34,075 nt of DNA from an uncultured Neglectibacter sp. (GTDB lineage Bacteria; Bacillota; Clostridia; Oscillospirales; Acutalibacteraceae). This document shows, piece by piece, positions 15,255 to 22,507 of the stretch (position 1 is the stretch's first letter; each line of letters starts with the position of its first letter). The DNA lies in NCBI GenBank assembly GCA_904419785.1, contig CAJFSY010000018.1, forward strand, positions 1 through 34,075, given 5' to 3'. The translations under genes were made by a program, and so were the position numbers. The notes under the pieces were generated by a model, which saw only the letters and a list, made by a program, of their open reading frames with translations, was not told the origin of the DNA and made no database searches.

Positions 15255-16145
15255 TTGAAAGACTTTTTCAAAACCAGCTCCTTTAAAGTATTGGCCATTG
15301 TAGTGGTGGTGCTTTTGGGGCTGATCATCTACACCGCCACCGCGGGAGGCTCGCTGCTGGCCAATATGCTGGGGTTCGTAACCTCCCCCATGCAGAGCGT
15401 GAGCACCACAGCTACCGGGGCTGTTACCGAGTTTGTGGATTTGGACGCTCTTTCCCGGGATGAGCTGAAAAATATGCTGGACAGTTTATCTCAGGAGAAC
15501 GCCAAGCTGCGGGAACAACTGGTGGAATATGAGAATACCCTCCATGAAAACGAGCAGTTGAAAGCCCAGCTGAAGATCACCGAGGAGCAGCCGGAGAATA
15601 CCCTTCGGGCGGCCACCGTCATCGGACGGGACCCCAACGATGTGTTCTTTGGGTTCTTCATCGACCAGGGCACTTTGGCAGGAGTGGAGGTAGGCGACCC
15701 GGTCATTACGGATCAGGGGCTGGTGGGCATTGTCACCCAGGCTTACGCCACTACCAGCAAGGTGACCAATATCTTGTCAGAGGACGTGAACGTGTCCGCG
15801 GTGGTGCCTGCCCGTGGGGAAAGCGGCGTGATCTCCAGCGATGTGACTTCCGCCAGCGCAGGGCTGCTGCGCATGAGCTACCTTTCCAGCGACACCAAGG
15901 TGCAGCCGGGGGATATCGTCACCACTTCCGGCGCGGGAGGTATCTATCCGCAAGATGTGATCATCGGGGAAGTGCAGAGCGTTCAAAAAGCAGAGAACGA
16001 TATTTCTTATTACGCTGTCGTGCGGCCTTATGAGGATTTGACCAACGTGCAGGAATCTTTTGTGGTCATCGATTTCCCCGGCGCCGGGGATGGGGAAGAA
16101 ATTCCTGTGCAGAAAGACCCTGAAGGCGAGGAGGACGCGGAATGA
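15255..16145 (+). CDS. mreC: Cell-shape protein MreC
   Basis: About 296 residues from the TTG at 15255. After DFFKTSSFK comes one transmembrane helix (VLAIVVVVLLGLIIYTAT, residues about 12-29), then a coiled coil (LSQENAKLREQLVEYENTL) and the MreC beta domains (PNDVFFGFFIDQGTLAGVEVG; GDIVTTSGAGGIYPQDVIIGEV). This is the bitopic scaffold linking MreB filaments to PBP2. The TTG start is preferred since AAAGGAG lies 9 bases upstream and relatives start a few residues before the helix; an ATG at 15180 after AGAGGGAAGG would add 25 residues read through an RNA hairpin. The stop overlaps mreD by ATGA. Confidence 0.93.
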   Translation: MKDFFKTSSFKVLAIVVVVLLGLIIYTATAGGSLLANMLGFVTSPMQSVSTTATGAVTEFVDLDALSRDELKNMLDSLSQENAKLREQLVEYENTLHENEQLKAQLKITEEQPENTLRAATVIGRDPNDVFFGFFIDQGTLAGVEVGDPVITDQGLVGIVTQAYATTSKVTNILSEDVNVSAVVPARGESGVISSDVTSASAGLLRMSYLSSDTKVQPGDIVTTSGAGGIYPQDVIIGEVQSVQKAENDISYYAVVRPYEDLTNVQESFVVIDFPGAGDGEEIPVQKDPEGEEDAE

Positions 16146-16666
16146 TACGGGACTTTAACAGAGTTGTCCGCTACCTTGCCTATACGCTGGAGATTTTGGT
16201 GCTGTTCATGCTTCAAGAGACGCCGGGGCTTTTGCCTTCCATTTTCGGGGTGCGGCCGGTGCTGCTGTTCCCTGTGGTGGTGGCCATCGCCATGTTTGAG
16301 ACAGAGATACCGGCTTTGGCTTTTGGCGTGCTGGGCGGGTTGATGTGTGATTTTGGTTTTTCCGGTATGCTGGGGTTCCATGCCCTGGTGCTGGGAGTGC
16401 TGTGCTTTTTTATCAGCCTGTTGATCCGGGTTTACTTTCAAAGCAACCTTGTCACAGCCATTCTCACCGGTATTTGGAGTATTGGGCTGACCATATGCGC
16501 CCAGTGGTTTTTCCTTTATTTCTTCCAATATTCACACCCGGCCTATGCGTTTGTGCACCACTACCTGCCAAAATATTTTTATACCATGCTGTTTTTGCCC
16601 CTTGTATATCTATTGAACCGGGGGCTTTCTCAGGCGCTGCGTCCCCAGGAGGAAAGCAGGCTGTAA
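16142..16666 (+). CDS. mreD: Rod shape-determining membrane protein MreD
   Basis: 174 residues, almost all hydrophobic, with about five or six predicted membrane helices (for example ILVLFMLQETPGLLPSIFG and AFGVLGGLMCDFGFSG) and the short soluble ends usual for MreD. It is the integral membrane part of the elongasome. Sequence conservation in the family is low, so position between mreC and mrdA supports the call. Starts within the mreC stop codon (ATGA) behind GAGGAGG. Confidence 0.9.
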   Translation: MIRDFNRVVRYLAYTLEILVLFMLQETPGLLPSIFGVRPVLLFPVVVAIAMFETEIPALAFGVLGGLMCDFGFSGMLGFHALVLGVLCFFISLLIRVYFQSNLVTAILTGIWSIGLTICAQWFFLYFFQYSHPAYAFVHHYLPKYFYTMLFLPLVYLLNRGLSQALRPQEESRL

Positions 16667-16728
16667 CTTTTTTCCAGTTCGCAAACGAGATTTAAAAACC
16701 ACTACCGCTCGGAAAGGAGGCATCCCCT

Positions 16729-19134
16729 TTGAATAAGCCGAAACCGGGAAAAATTGGACGTTCCGCCGCCTGCATCCTTATAGTGCTGGCGGTGTTTGTA
16801 GTATATGAGCTTCGCCTGGTACAGTGGCAGATTGTACAGGGAGAAGAGTTTGAGCAGATTTCTCTTTCCAACCGCACCGATACCATCGAGATGGAAGCGG
16901 CCCGGGGAGAGATTCTTTCCAGCGACGGCGTAGTGCTGGCCGGAAACCGGAGCAGTTATAATATTGTTTACAACGCCCTGGATATGGATTATTCCCAGCG
17001 CAACGCTACCATCCTGCAAGTGCTGGATTTGTTGGAAGAGCGGGAAGAGGAATGGCGTGACCGGCTTCCTATTGTGCTGGCTGAGGATGGTACCTATCAA
17101 TTTAAAGAGGACAGCGACACTGAGATTGCCGCGTTGAAAGGGAAAGATATGCTGAACCTGGCGGATTACGCCACGGCGGAGGACTGTATGGCGGAATTGA
17201 CCCGCATGTATGACTGCCAGGGCTATTCCAAAAAGGATGCCCGCAATGTGGCTTCGGTGCGCTACTCCATGACAAGAGATGGCTTTTCCCGCACGAACCC
17301 TTATGTGATCGCGGAGGATGTTTCCGCTGAGACAGTGGGCGTAGTCAGCGAGCATTCGGAAGAATGGCCCGGCATAGAGGCCCGGGTAGCCGTTGCCCGC
17401 TATTACGGTGAGGACGGTTCCCTGGCTCCCCATATGGTGGGCTATACCGGCTCCATCCTGGATTACCAGTATGAGGAAGCCCAGAAAAACGGCACGGTGT
17501 ACAATTCAGAGGACAATATCTCCGGTTACAAGTGGACCGATACCAGGGGGCAGTCCGGTATTGAGTCAGCCTTTGAAGAAGAGCTCCGAGGGCAGCGTGG
17601 CGAGGAAACCATTTATACCGACGAAACCGGCGCGGTGGTGAGCACGGCTGTTACTACCAGCCCGGAGGAAGGCAACACAGTCCACCTGACCCTGGATTCA
17701 GAATTGCAGCGGGTGGCCAATCTGTCTTTGGAAAAGAACATCAAAAACAATACCGACGCCAAGGATTGTACCGCCGGGGCGGCGGTAGTACTGGATGTGG
17801 AAGATTTCGGTGTGCTGGCCTGTTCCTCCTACCCCACCTTTGATATGAACCAGTACCGTTCGGATAACAAATATGTGAACCTGTTAGCGAAGGATGAGGA
17901 CCAGCCTTTGTTTAACCGGGCGTTAAACGGCGTGTTCACCCCCGGTTCTGTATTTAAACCGGTAGTGGCCTTGGCGGCTTTGCAGGAAAATGTAATCAGT
18001 GCTGCCTCTTCGGTTTATTGTCCTGGATATTACGAGCTGGCCGACCTGCATTTGAACTGTACTTGCGGAGGCGGTACTTCCCGCAGTGTGTATAGTGCGT
18101 TGGCAATATCCTGCAATACATTCTTCTGCGATACAGGATATAACCTGGGCATTGACCGTCTGGTGCCCTACGCCGAGTATTTTGGACTTGGAACCAGCAC
18201 CGGTGTAGAACTGAACGAATCCAAAGGTATTATGTCCAACAAGCAGGAATATCTGGAAAACCACGGTGTGGAGTGGACCGACGGCGTTTCCGCTCAAACG
18301 GCTATTGGCCAGGCGGATAACATGTTTACTCCCATGCAGCTTGCCACCATGTGTGCTACCATCGCCAATGGCGGCGTGCGGCTGCAAGCCCATTTTTTGG
18401 ATAAGATCACCGATTATACAGGCCAGGAGGTCATCAAAGAGTATCAGCCTGTTGAGCTTTACGACGCGGGCATTTCCAGCGACGTGCTGGGCGTGGTACA
18501 GAACGGTATGCAGATGGTTGCCACCCAGGGTCTAGCTTCCGGCGTGTTCGGCAATTATCCTGTGTCCATCGCCTGCAAAACCGGTACTGCGGAGACTTCC
18601 CCGAATCCCAAGGAGGGAGGCACGGAAGCAAACTTGAGTTTTATTTGCTATGCTCCCGCCAACGATCCGGAAATCGCCATCGCTGTCATGATTGAGTACG
18701 GCAATAAAGGCTCTTATGCCCAGAACGTGGCCAAGGACATTTTGGATCAGTATTTCGGTTTCTACACCTGGGACGAGGAAGGCAACAAATACGACCAGTC
18801 CGGCAATATGGTAGACGATGACGGCACCATTTTGAAAACCGCCGAAGAACTGGAAGAGCAGGGCCTTACCCCCGGCGCTAAGGACGAGGGTGAAGAGAAT
18901 CAGACAGACGGGGATCAGGAAAGCTCCACGTCGGAAGCCAGTTCCACCGCTTCCTCCACACCGGATCGGGGCAGCGATATCCCTGACGCACCCTATACGG
19001 GGACGGAAACTTCTTCTAGCTCTAGTTCCAGTTCCAGTGAGGAGAACGGGGAGGATGGACAGATGTCTGGCGATGAGGACGCAAGTTCTTCACAGCCCAA
19101 TGGGGTCTCTGGGCCTTATTATAAAAGCGGGTAA
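16729..19134 (+). CDS. mrdA: Penicillin-binding protein 2 (elongation transpeptidase)
   Basis: 801 residues, class B PBP. One N-terminal membrane anchor (CILIVLAVFVVYELRLV, residues about 15-31), a pedestal/dimerisation domain (EAARGEILSSDGVVLA; HMVGYTG), then the transpeptidase domain with all three active-site motifs: S407-V-F-K410, S461-C-N463 and K617-T-G619. The start is TTG at 16729, 8 bases after a near-perfect SD (GGAAAGGAGG). About 110 residues after the catalytic domain form an acidic, serine-rich, low-complexity tail outside the membrane (residues roughly 690-801), absent from standard PBP2. It cross-links peptidoglycan during elongation with MreBCD. RodA, its usual glycosyltransferase partner, is not encoded in this window. 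Confidence 0.95.
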   Translation: MNKPKPGKIGRSAACILIVLAVFVVYELRLVQWQIVQGEEFEQISLSNRTDTIEMEAARGEILSSDGVVLAGNRSSYNIVYNALDMDYSQRNATILQVLDLLEEREEEWRDRLPIVLAEDGTYQFKEDSDTEIAALKGKDMLNLADYATAEDCMAELTRMYDCQGYSKKDARNVASVRYSMTRDGFSRTNPYVIAEDVSAETVGVVSEHSEEWPGIEARVAVARYYGEDGSLAPHMVGYTGSILDYQYEEAQKNGTVYNSEDNISGYKWTDTRGQSGIESAFEEELRGQRGEETIYTDETGAVVSTAVTTSPEEGNTVHLTLDSELQRVANLSLEKNIKNNTDAKDCTAGAAVVLDVEDFGVLACSSYPTFDMNQYRSDNKYVNLLAKDEDQPLFNRALNGVFTPGSVFKPVVALAALQENVISAASSVYCPGYYELADLHLNCTCGGGTSRSVYSALAISCNTFFCDTGYNLGIDRLVPYAEYFGLGTSTGVELNESKGIMSNKQEYLENHGVEWTDGVSAQTAIGQADNMFTPMQLATMCATIANGGVRLQAHFLDKITDYTGQEVIKEYQPVELYDAGISSDVLGVVQNGMQMVATQGLASGVFGNYPVSIACKTGTAETSPNPKEGGTEANLSFICYAPANDPEIAIAVMIEYGNKGSYAQNVAKDILDQYFGFYTWDEEGNKYDQSGNMVDDDGTILKTAEELEEQGLTPGAKDEGEENQTDGDQESSTSEASSTASSTPDRGSDIPDAPYTGTETSSSSSSSSSEENGEDGQMSGDEDASSSQPNGVSGPYYKSG

Positions 19135-19235
19135 CCTGGATGATTACTGAGAGGAAAATTCCAGGACTCTTACACAAATAGGATGCCGAAAAAGTATTTA
19201 TTCAATACAAAATTTGTTTGTAAAGAACTTTGTTT

Positions 19236-19264
19236 TTGACAATTTGCCTTACGTATGCTAAAAT
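19236..19264 (+). promoter_or_regulatory. Promoter of the minD-like gene
   Basis: Perfect TTGACA (19236-19241), 17-base spacer, TAAAAT (19259-19264); the start codon follows only 22 bases later. It separates minD and mgsA from the mre operon. Confidence 0.85.
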
Positions 19265-19285
19265 GATAGCTGAGGTATAATTTCT

Positions 19286-20023
19286 ATGGGTATAGCAACA
19301 GTAATTACATCCGGAAAAGGCGGTGTAGGGAAATCCACTATGGCGGTGGGTTTGGGACGAGCTCTGGCCCAGAGGGGCCGGCGGGTGCTTCTGGTAGATT
19401 GCGACGCGGGCCTGCGCAGTTTGGATCGAATGACCGGCACTGAGGAAAACCTGGTGTTCGATATGGCTGATGTGGTTTTCGCCAGGTGTGCTCCGGCGGA
19501 GGCCATCTATCCCTGTGGCGGGGCGGAAGGCCTTTTTCTGCTTCCGGCACCTTCGTTGGGAGAAAATATGATCCGTCCCGGGGTGATGAAAAAGCTTGTG
19601 CCCCTTTTGAAACGCTATTTTGACCATGTGCTGCTGGATTCCCCGGCTGGGGTAGGCGGCGGCTTCCGTTCGGCGGCCAGTGGAGCTGACCGGGCTTTGG
19701 TGGTGTGCAATCCCGACCCTGTGTGCGTGCGCAGCGCGGGAGTTGCCCGGGAGCTGCTGCAAAAATTGGAAATCCCGGAGATACGCTTGATCATCAACCG
19801 GTTTAACGGGGAACTGTTCCGGGAAACCCAGGTCTACAGCGATTTAGATGGCGTGATCGATGAAGCCGGCATCCGTTTGATGGGTGTGATACCGGAGGAT
19901 CTCGCTTTGGTGGCGGCGTTTTTGCAGGGGAAAAGCGCCCGTGAGGATTCTTCGGGTATGAAGGCGTTGTGCCGTGTGGCAGGACGTCTGGAAGGTGAAA
20001 ATATTCCCATCTCGGGTCTTTGA
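19286..20023 (+). CDS. minD: MinD/ParA-family ATPase
   Basis: 245 residues. The deviant Walker A motif SGKGGVGKST is at residues 9-18, followed by LLVDCDAGLRSLD (Walker A' region) and HVLLDSPAGVGGG (Walker B). The overall match is to MinD rather than to ParA or Soj. MinD places the division inhibitor MinC on the membrane. Two features are odd: no minC or minE lies nearby, and the C-terminus (RLEGENIPISGL) does not show the basic amphipathic helix with which MinD binds membranes. SD GAGGT lies 9 bases before the ATG. It may be a divergent MinD working with another partner, or an FlhG/MinD-like regulator. Confidence 0.75.
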   Translation: MGIATVITSGKGGVGKSTMAVGLGRALAQRGRRVLLVDCDAGLRSLDRMTGTEENLVFDMADVVFARCAPAEAIYPCGGAEGLFLLPAPSLGENMIRPGVMKKLVPLLKRYFDHVLLDSPAGVGGGFRSAASGADRALVVCNPDPVCVRSAGVARELLQKLEIPEIRLIINRFNGELFRETQVYSDLDGVIDEAGIRLMGVIPEDLALVAAFLQGKSAREDSSGMKALCRVAGRLEGENIPISGL

Positions 20024-20083
20024 AAATGGGGATGAAATTATATTAAGGTAGAAAAGCATGATAAGGAGAGGAGATCGTCAAAA

Positions 20084-20485
20084 ATGAATATTGCAATCAC
20101 AGCACACGACGCGAAAAAGGAACTGATGGTTCAGTTCTGTATCGCATACTGCGGTATCTTGAGCCGGTATACCCTGTGTGGAACGGGCACGACGAGTAAG
20201 ATGGTCTCCGAAGCCACAGGGCTGGAAATCCAACGGTTTTTAAGCGGCCCTCAAGGTGGAGACCAGCAAATCGCGGCCCGCATCGCTTGCAATGAAATCG
20301 ATTTGCTGTTGTTTTTCCGTGACCCGCTGAATCCCAAGTCTCACGAGACCGCTAACGATATGAACCTGCTGCGGCTTTGCGACATGCACAATATCCCGGT
20401 GGCCACCAATATTGCCACTGCCGAGGTGTTGATCCACGGCTTGGAGCGCGGCGACCTGGATTGGCGGAATATTCTGCGGGATTGA
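20084..20485 (+). CDS. mgsA: Methylglyoxal synthase
   Basis: 133 residues, close to the usual length of short MgsA forms. It converts dihydroxyacetone phosphate into methylglyoxal and phosphate, a bypass of lower glycolysis when phosphate is short. Family motifs: AHDAKKELMVQFC at the N-terminus, LCGTGTTSKM (phosphate loop), SGPQGGDQQIAARI with the catalytic Asp, FFRDPLNPKSHE, and NIPVATNIATAE. AAGGAGAGGAG precedes the ATG. It follows the minD-like gene by 60 bases, presumably co-transcribed. Confidence 0.96.
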   Translation: MNIAITAHDAKKELMVQFCIAYCGILSRYTLCGTGTTSKMVSEATGLEIQRFLSGPQGGDQQIAARIACNEIDLLLFFRDPLNPKSHETANDMNLLRLCDMHNIPVATNIATAEVLIHGLERGDLDWRNILRD

Positions 20486-20493
20486 TTTTTTTG

Positions 20494-20522
20494 TTGCAAA
20501 ACAGGATATAACCCATTATAAT
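20494..20522 (+). promoter_or_regulatory. Promoter of the T-box operon
   Basis: TTGCAA (20494-20499), 17-base spacer, perfect TATAAT (20517-20522); transcript start near 20529, just before Stem I of the T-box. Confidence 0.8.
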
Positions 20523-20529
20523 GAAAGAT

Positions 20530-20758
20530 GTCCGGCAATGACGCGGGATGAGTATTTCGGGAGACCCGGCAGAGAATGGGGGCGCCTTAGGCGCTGCGAG
20601 CCCCCTGGGAGTTTGAACGGAAGAAAGACGCCCGCCAGCCGTCAAGAAGATATGCTAAGGAAAGCGTATGGCGCTTTCGAATCAGGGTGGCACCACGGAG
20701 AGACCTTCGTCCCTGGCACGGCTTTAGTTAGCCGTGTCCTCAGGACGGGGTCTTTTTT
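20530..20758 (+). promoter_or_regulatory. T-box leader, probably sensing uncharged tRNA-Asp
   Basis: The T-box sequence AGGGTGGCACCACGG is at 20684-20698. Stem I begins with GCGGG/CCCGC (20543-20547, 20631-20635). Next comes a loop-E pairing of AGTA (20551-20554) with GAA (20623-20625), then helix TTTCG/CGGAA. An apical CTGCGAG motif lies at 20594-20600. In this fold the specifier codon is GAC (20627-20629), aspartate. Independently, the tRNA-binding bulge TGGC (20688-20691) pairs with GCCA, the 3' end of tRNA-Asp (G73), whereas tRNA-His (C73) would need TGGG. Antiterminator pairs AGGG with CCCT (20711-20714). Low charged tRNA-Asp should permit read-through into mazG-like, hisS and aspS. Confidence 0.9.
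20701..20758 (+). terminator. Regulated terminator of the T-box
   Basis: Stacked stems AGACC/GGTCT (20701-20705, 20749-20753), CGTCC/GGACG and CACGGC/GCCGTG, followed by a T run to 20758. Its 5' arm contains the CCCT used by the antiterminator, so the two folds exclude each other. Confidence 0.9.
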
Positions 20759-20799
20759 AGACCGGAGAAGTTCTAAGAAAGAACACTGGGAGGTGACGG

Positions 20800-21135
20800 A
20801 TGATGAGAGAAGAGCAAGCCAAAGTCAGCGCGTTTATTCAGGCATATGGTTTGGGGCAGAACCCTCAAGCAAGGATGCTGGACTTGATTTCTGAAGTGGG
20901 AGAACTTTCAAAGGAATTGCTAAAAGCTTCGGGTTATGGGGAGCTTCCTGTGGAGCTGACAGCCTCCATAAAAGAGGAACTAGGCGATTGCCTTTTTTCT
21001 GTGTTGTGTCTCAGTGAAGCTTTAGGAACAGATGCCCAAGAAGCTTTGGATATGGTTTTGAGAAAATATGAACAACGATTTGCTGCCACGGGGCAGATCG
21101 GCAATGTAAAGCCGGCCACCCCAGGCGCGACATAA
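20800..21135 (+). CDS. MazG-like nucleotide pyrophosphohydrolase
   Basis: 111 residues, all helical. The two metal-binding motifs of the MazG / all-alpha NTP pyrophosphatase superfamily are visible: ISEVGELSKEL (E32 and E35) and IKEELGDCLFSVL (E60 and D63). Such enzymes hydrolyse (d)NTPs to monophosphates, often aberrant ones; the substrate here is unknown. The start is ATG 20800 or 20803, both behind GGGAGGTG. It is the first gene after the T-box terminator, so its expression should respond to uncharged tRNA-Asp along with hisS and aspS, an unusual setting for this family. Confidence 0.8.
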   Translation: MMREEQAKVSAFIQAYGLGQNPQARMLDLISEVGELSKELLKASGYGELPVELTASIKEELGDCLFSVLCLSEALGTDAQEALDMVLRKYEQRFAATGQIGNVKPATPGAT

Positions 21136-21186
21136 AAGTTCTTTGCTTACTATCTTTCAAGAAAGTAAGGGAAAGGAGAAAACAGA

Positions 21187-22473
21187 ATGGAATTGATCAC
21201 AAAAGCCCCCAAGGGAACGGTGGACCTGGTCCCTGGGAAATCGGAAAAATGGCAGGTCATGGAGGAAGTGTTCCGCAGTGAGGCAGAACTCAACGGGTTT
21301 GGGGAAATCCGTACCCCTGTGTTTGAGCATACCGAGTTGTTCCTCCGTGGCGTGGGAGATACCACCGACGTGGTGGAAAAACAAATGTACACCTTCGAGG
21401 ATAAAGGCGGACGCTCTATCACACTGCGGCCGGAAGGTACTGCCGGAGCGGTGCGGGCCATGCTGGAAAACGGCCTGTACAATGCCGGTTACCCTGTGAA
21501 GCTCTACTACAACACTTCCTGCTATCGGTATGAAAAGCCCCAGGCCGGGCGGCTCCGGGAACTGCACCAGTTCGGCGTGGAGATGTTCGGCGCCGCCGAG
21601 CCTGTAGCCGACGCCCAGATCATCGCTTTGGCCCTGTCCGCTTTCCGCCGGCTGGGTCTGGAGGACGTGGGCTTACAGATCAATTCCATTGGATGTCCTG
21701 AGTGCCGGAAGGAATACCACAAAGCGCTGAAGGAATATTTCACCGCCCGCAAAGACGAACTGTGCGACACCTGCCTTTCCCGGCTGGAACGCAATCCCAT
21801 GCGGATTTTGGACTGCAAGAGCCCCGAGTGCCAGGAAGTGGCCAAAGGCGCGCCTAAGATCACCGATTATCTGTGCGAGGATTGCCGGAAGCATTTCCAA
21901 AAAGTGCAGGAATATTTGACCGCTATGGGTGTGGAGTTTGAAGTGGACCCGGGCCTGGTGCGCGGCTTGGATTATTATACCCGCACCGTGTTCGAGTTCC
22001 CCTCCAAGAGCCTGGGATTCGCCCTGGGCGGCGGCGGCCGGTACGACGGCCTGGTGGAAGAAATGGGCGGCAAGCCTACTGCCGGCTTGGGCTTCGGTTT
22101 GGGCTTGGATCGTATCATGATGGCGTTGGAAGCCCAGGATACGGAATTCCCCCAGCCGGTGCGCTGTGAAGTGTATTTGGCGTCTATGGGAGAGGAAGCC
22201 CAGAAGAAGGCTTTCCTGCTGGCAGATGAACTGCACCGCTGCGGCGTGCCTGCCGACTGCGACGTATGCGGCCGCGGCTTGAAAGCCCAGATGAAATACG
22301 CGGATAAGATCGGCGCCCAGTATACCATTGTGTTGGGCGATAACGAACTGACGGAAGGCAAAGCGGAGCTGAAAGATATGAAAACCGGGGAGAAGAAGGA
22401 AATCTCTCTGGGCGAGGACTTTATCGACCAGTATATCACCCTGAGCACCCAGGCCGGGGACATGGCCTTTTAA
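21187..22473 (+). CDS. hisS: Histidyl-tRNA synthetase
   Basis: 428 residues, class II synthetase that attaches histidine to tRNA-His in the cytosol. Visible are motif 1 region KGTVDLVPGKSEKW and FGEIRTPVFEHTELF, motif 2 (CYRYEKPQAGRLRELHQFGVEMFG), the histidine-specific LVRGLDYYTRTVFE and GGGGRYDGLVEEM, and the C-terminal anticodon-binding domain (VYLASMGEEAQKKAFLLADEL). The insertion domain contains paired cysteines (CPEC, CDTC, CKSPEC, CEDC), common in bacterial HisRS. AAAGGAG precedes the ATG. Member of the T-box operon, 51 bases after the MazG-like gene. Confidence 0.97.
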   Translation: MELITKAPKGTVDLVPGKSEKWQVMEEVFRSEAELNGFGEIRTPVFEHTELFLRGVGDTTDVVEKQMYTFEDKGGRSITLRPEGTAGAVRAMLENGLYNAGYPVKLYYNTSCYRYEKPQAGRLRELHQFGVEMFGAAEPVADAQIIALALSAFRRLGLEDVGLQINSIGCPECRKEYHKALKEYFTARKDELCDTCLSRLERNPMRILDCKSPECQEVAKGAPKITDYLCEDCRKHFQKVQEYLTAMGVEFEVDPGLVRGLDYYTRTVFEFPSKSLGFALGGGGRYDGLVEEMGGKPTAGLGFGLGLDRIMMALEAQDTEFPQPVRCEVYLASMGEEAQKKAFLLADELHRCGVPADCDVCGRGLKAQMKYADKIGAQYTIVLGDNELTEGKAELKDMKTGEKKEISLGEDFIDQYITLSTQAGDMAF

Positions 22474-22507
22474 AATAGGGAAAACGAGAGAAAGAGGGAT
22501 TAAGATC

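Noticed and set aside
21700-21895. Eight-cysteine cluster in the HisRS insertion
   Set aside because: CPEC/CDTC/CKSPEC/CEDC patterns are common in bacterial HisRS insertions and not special here.
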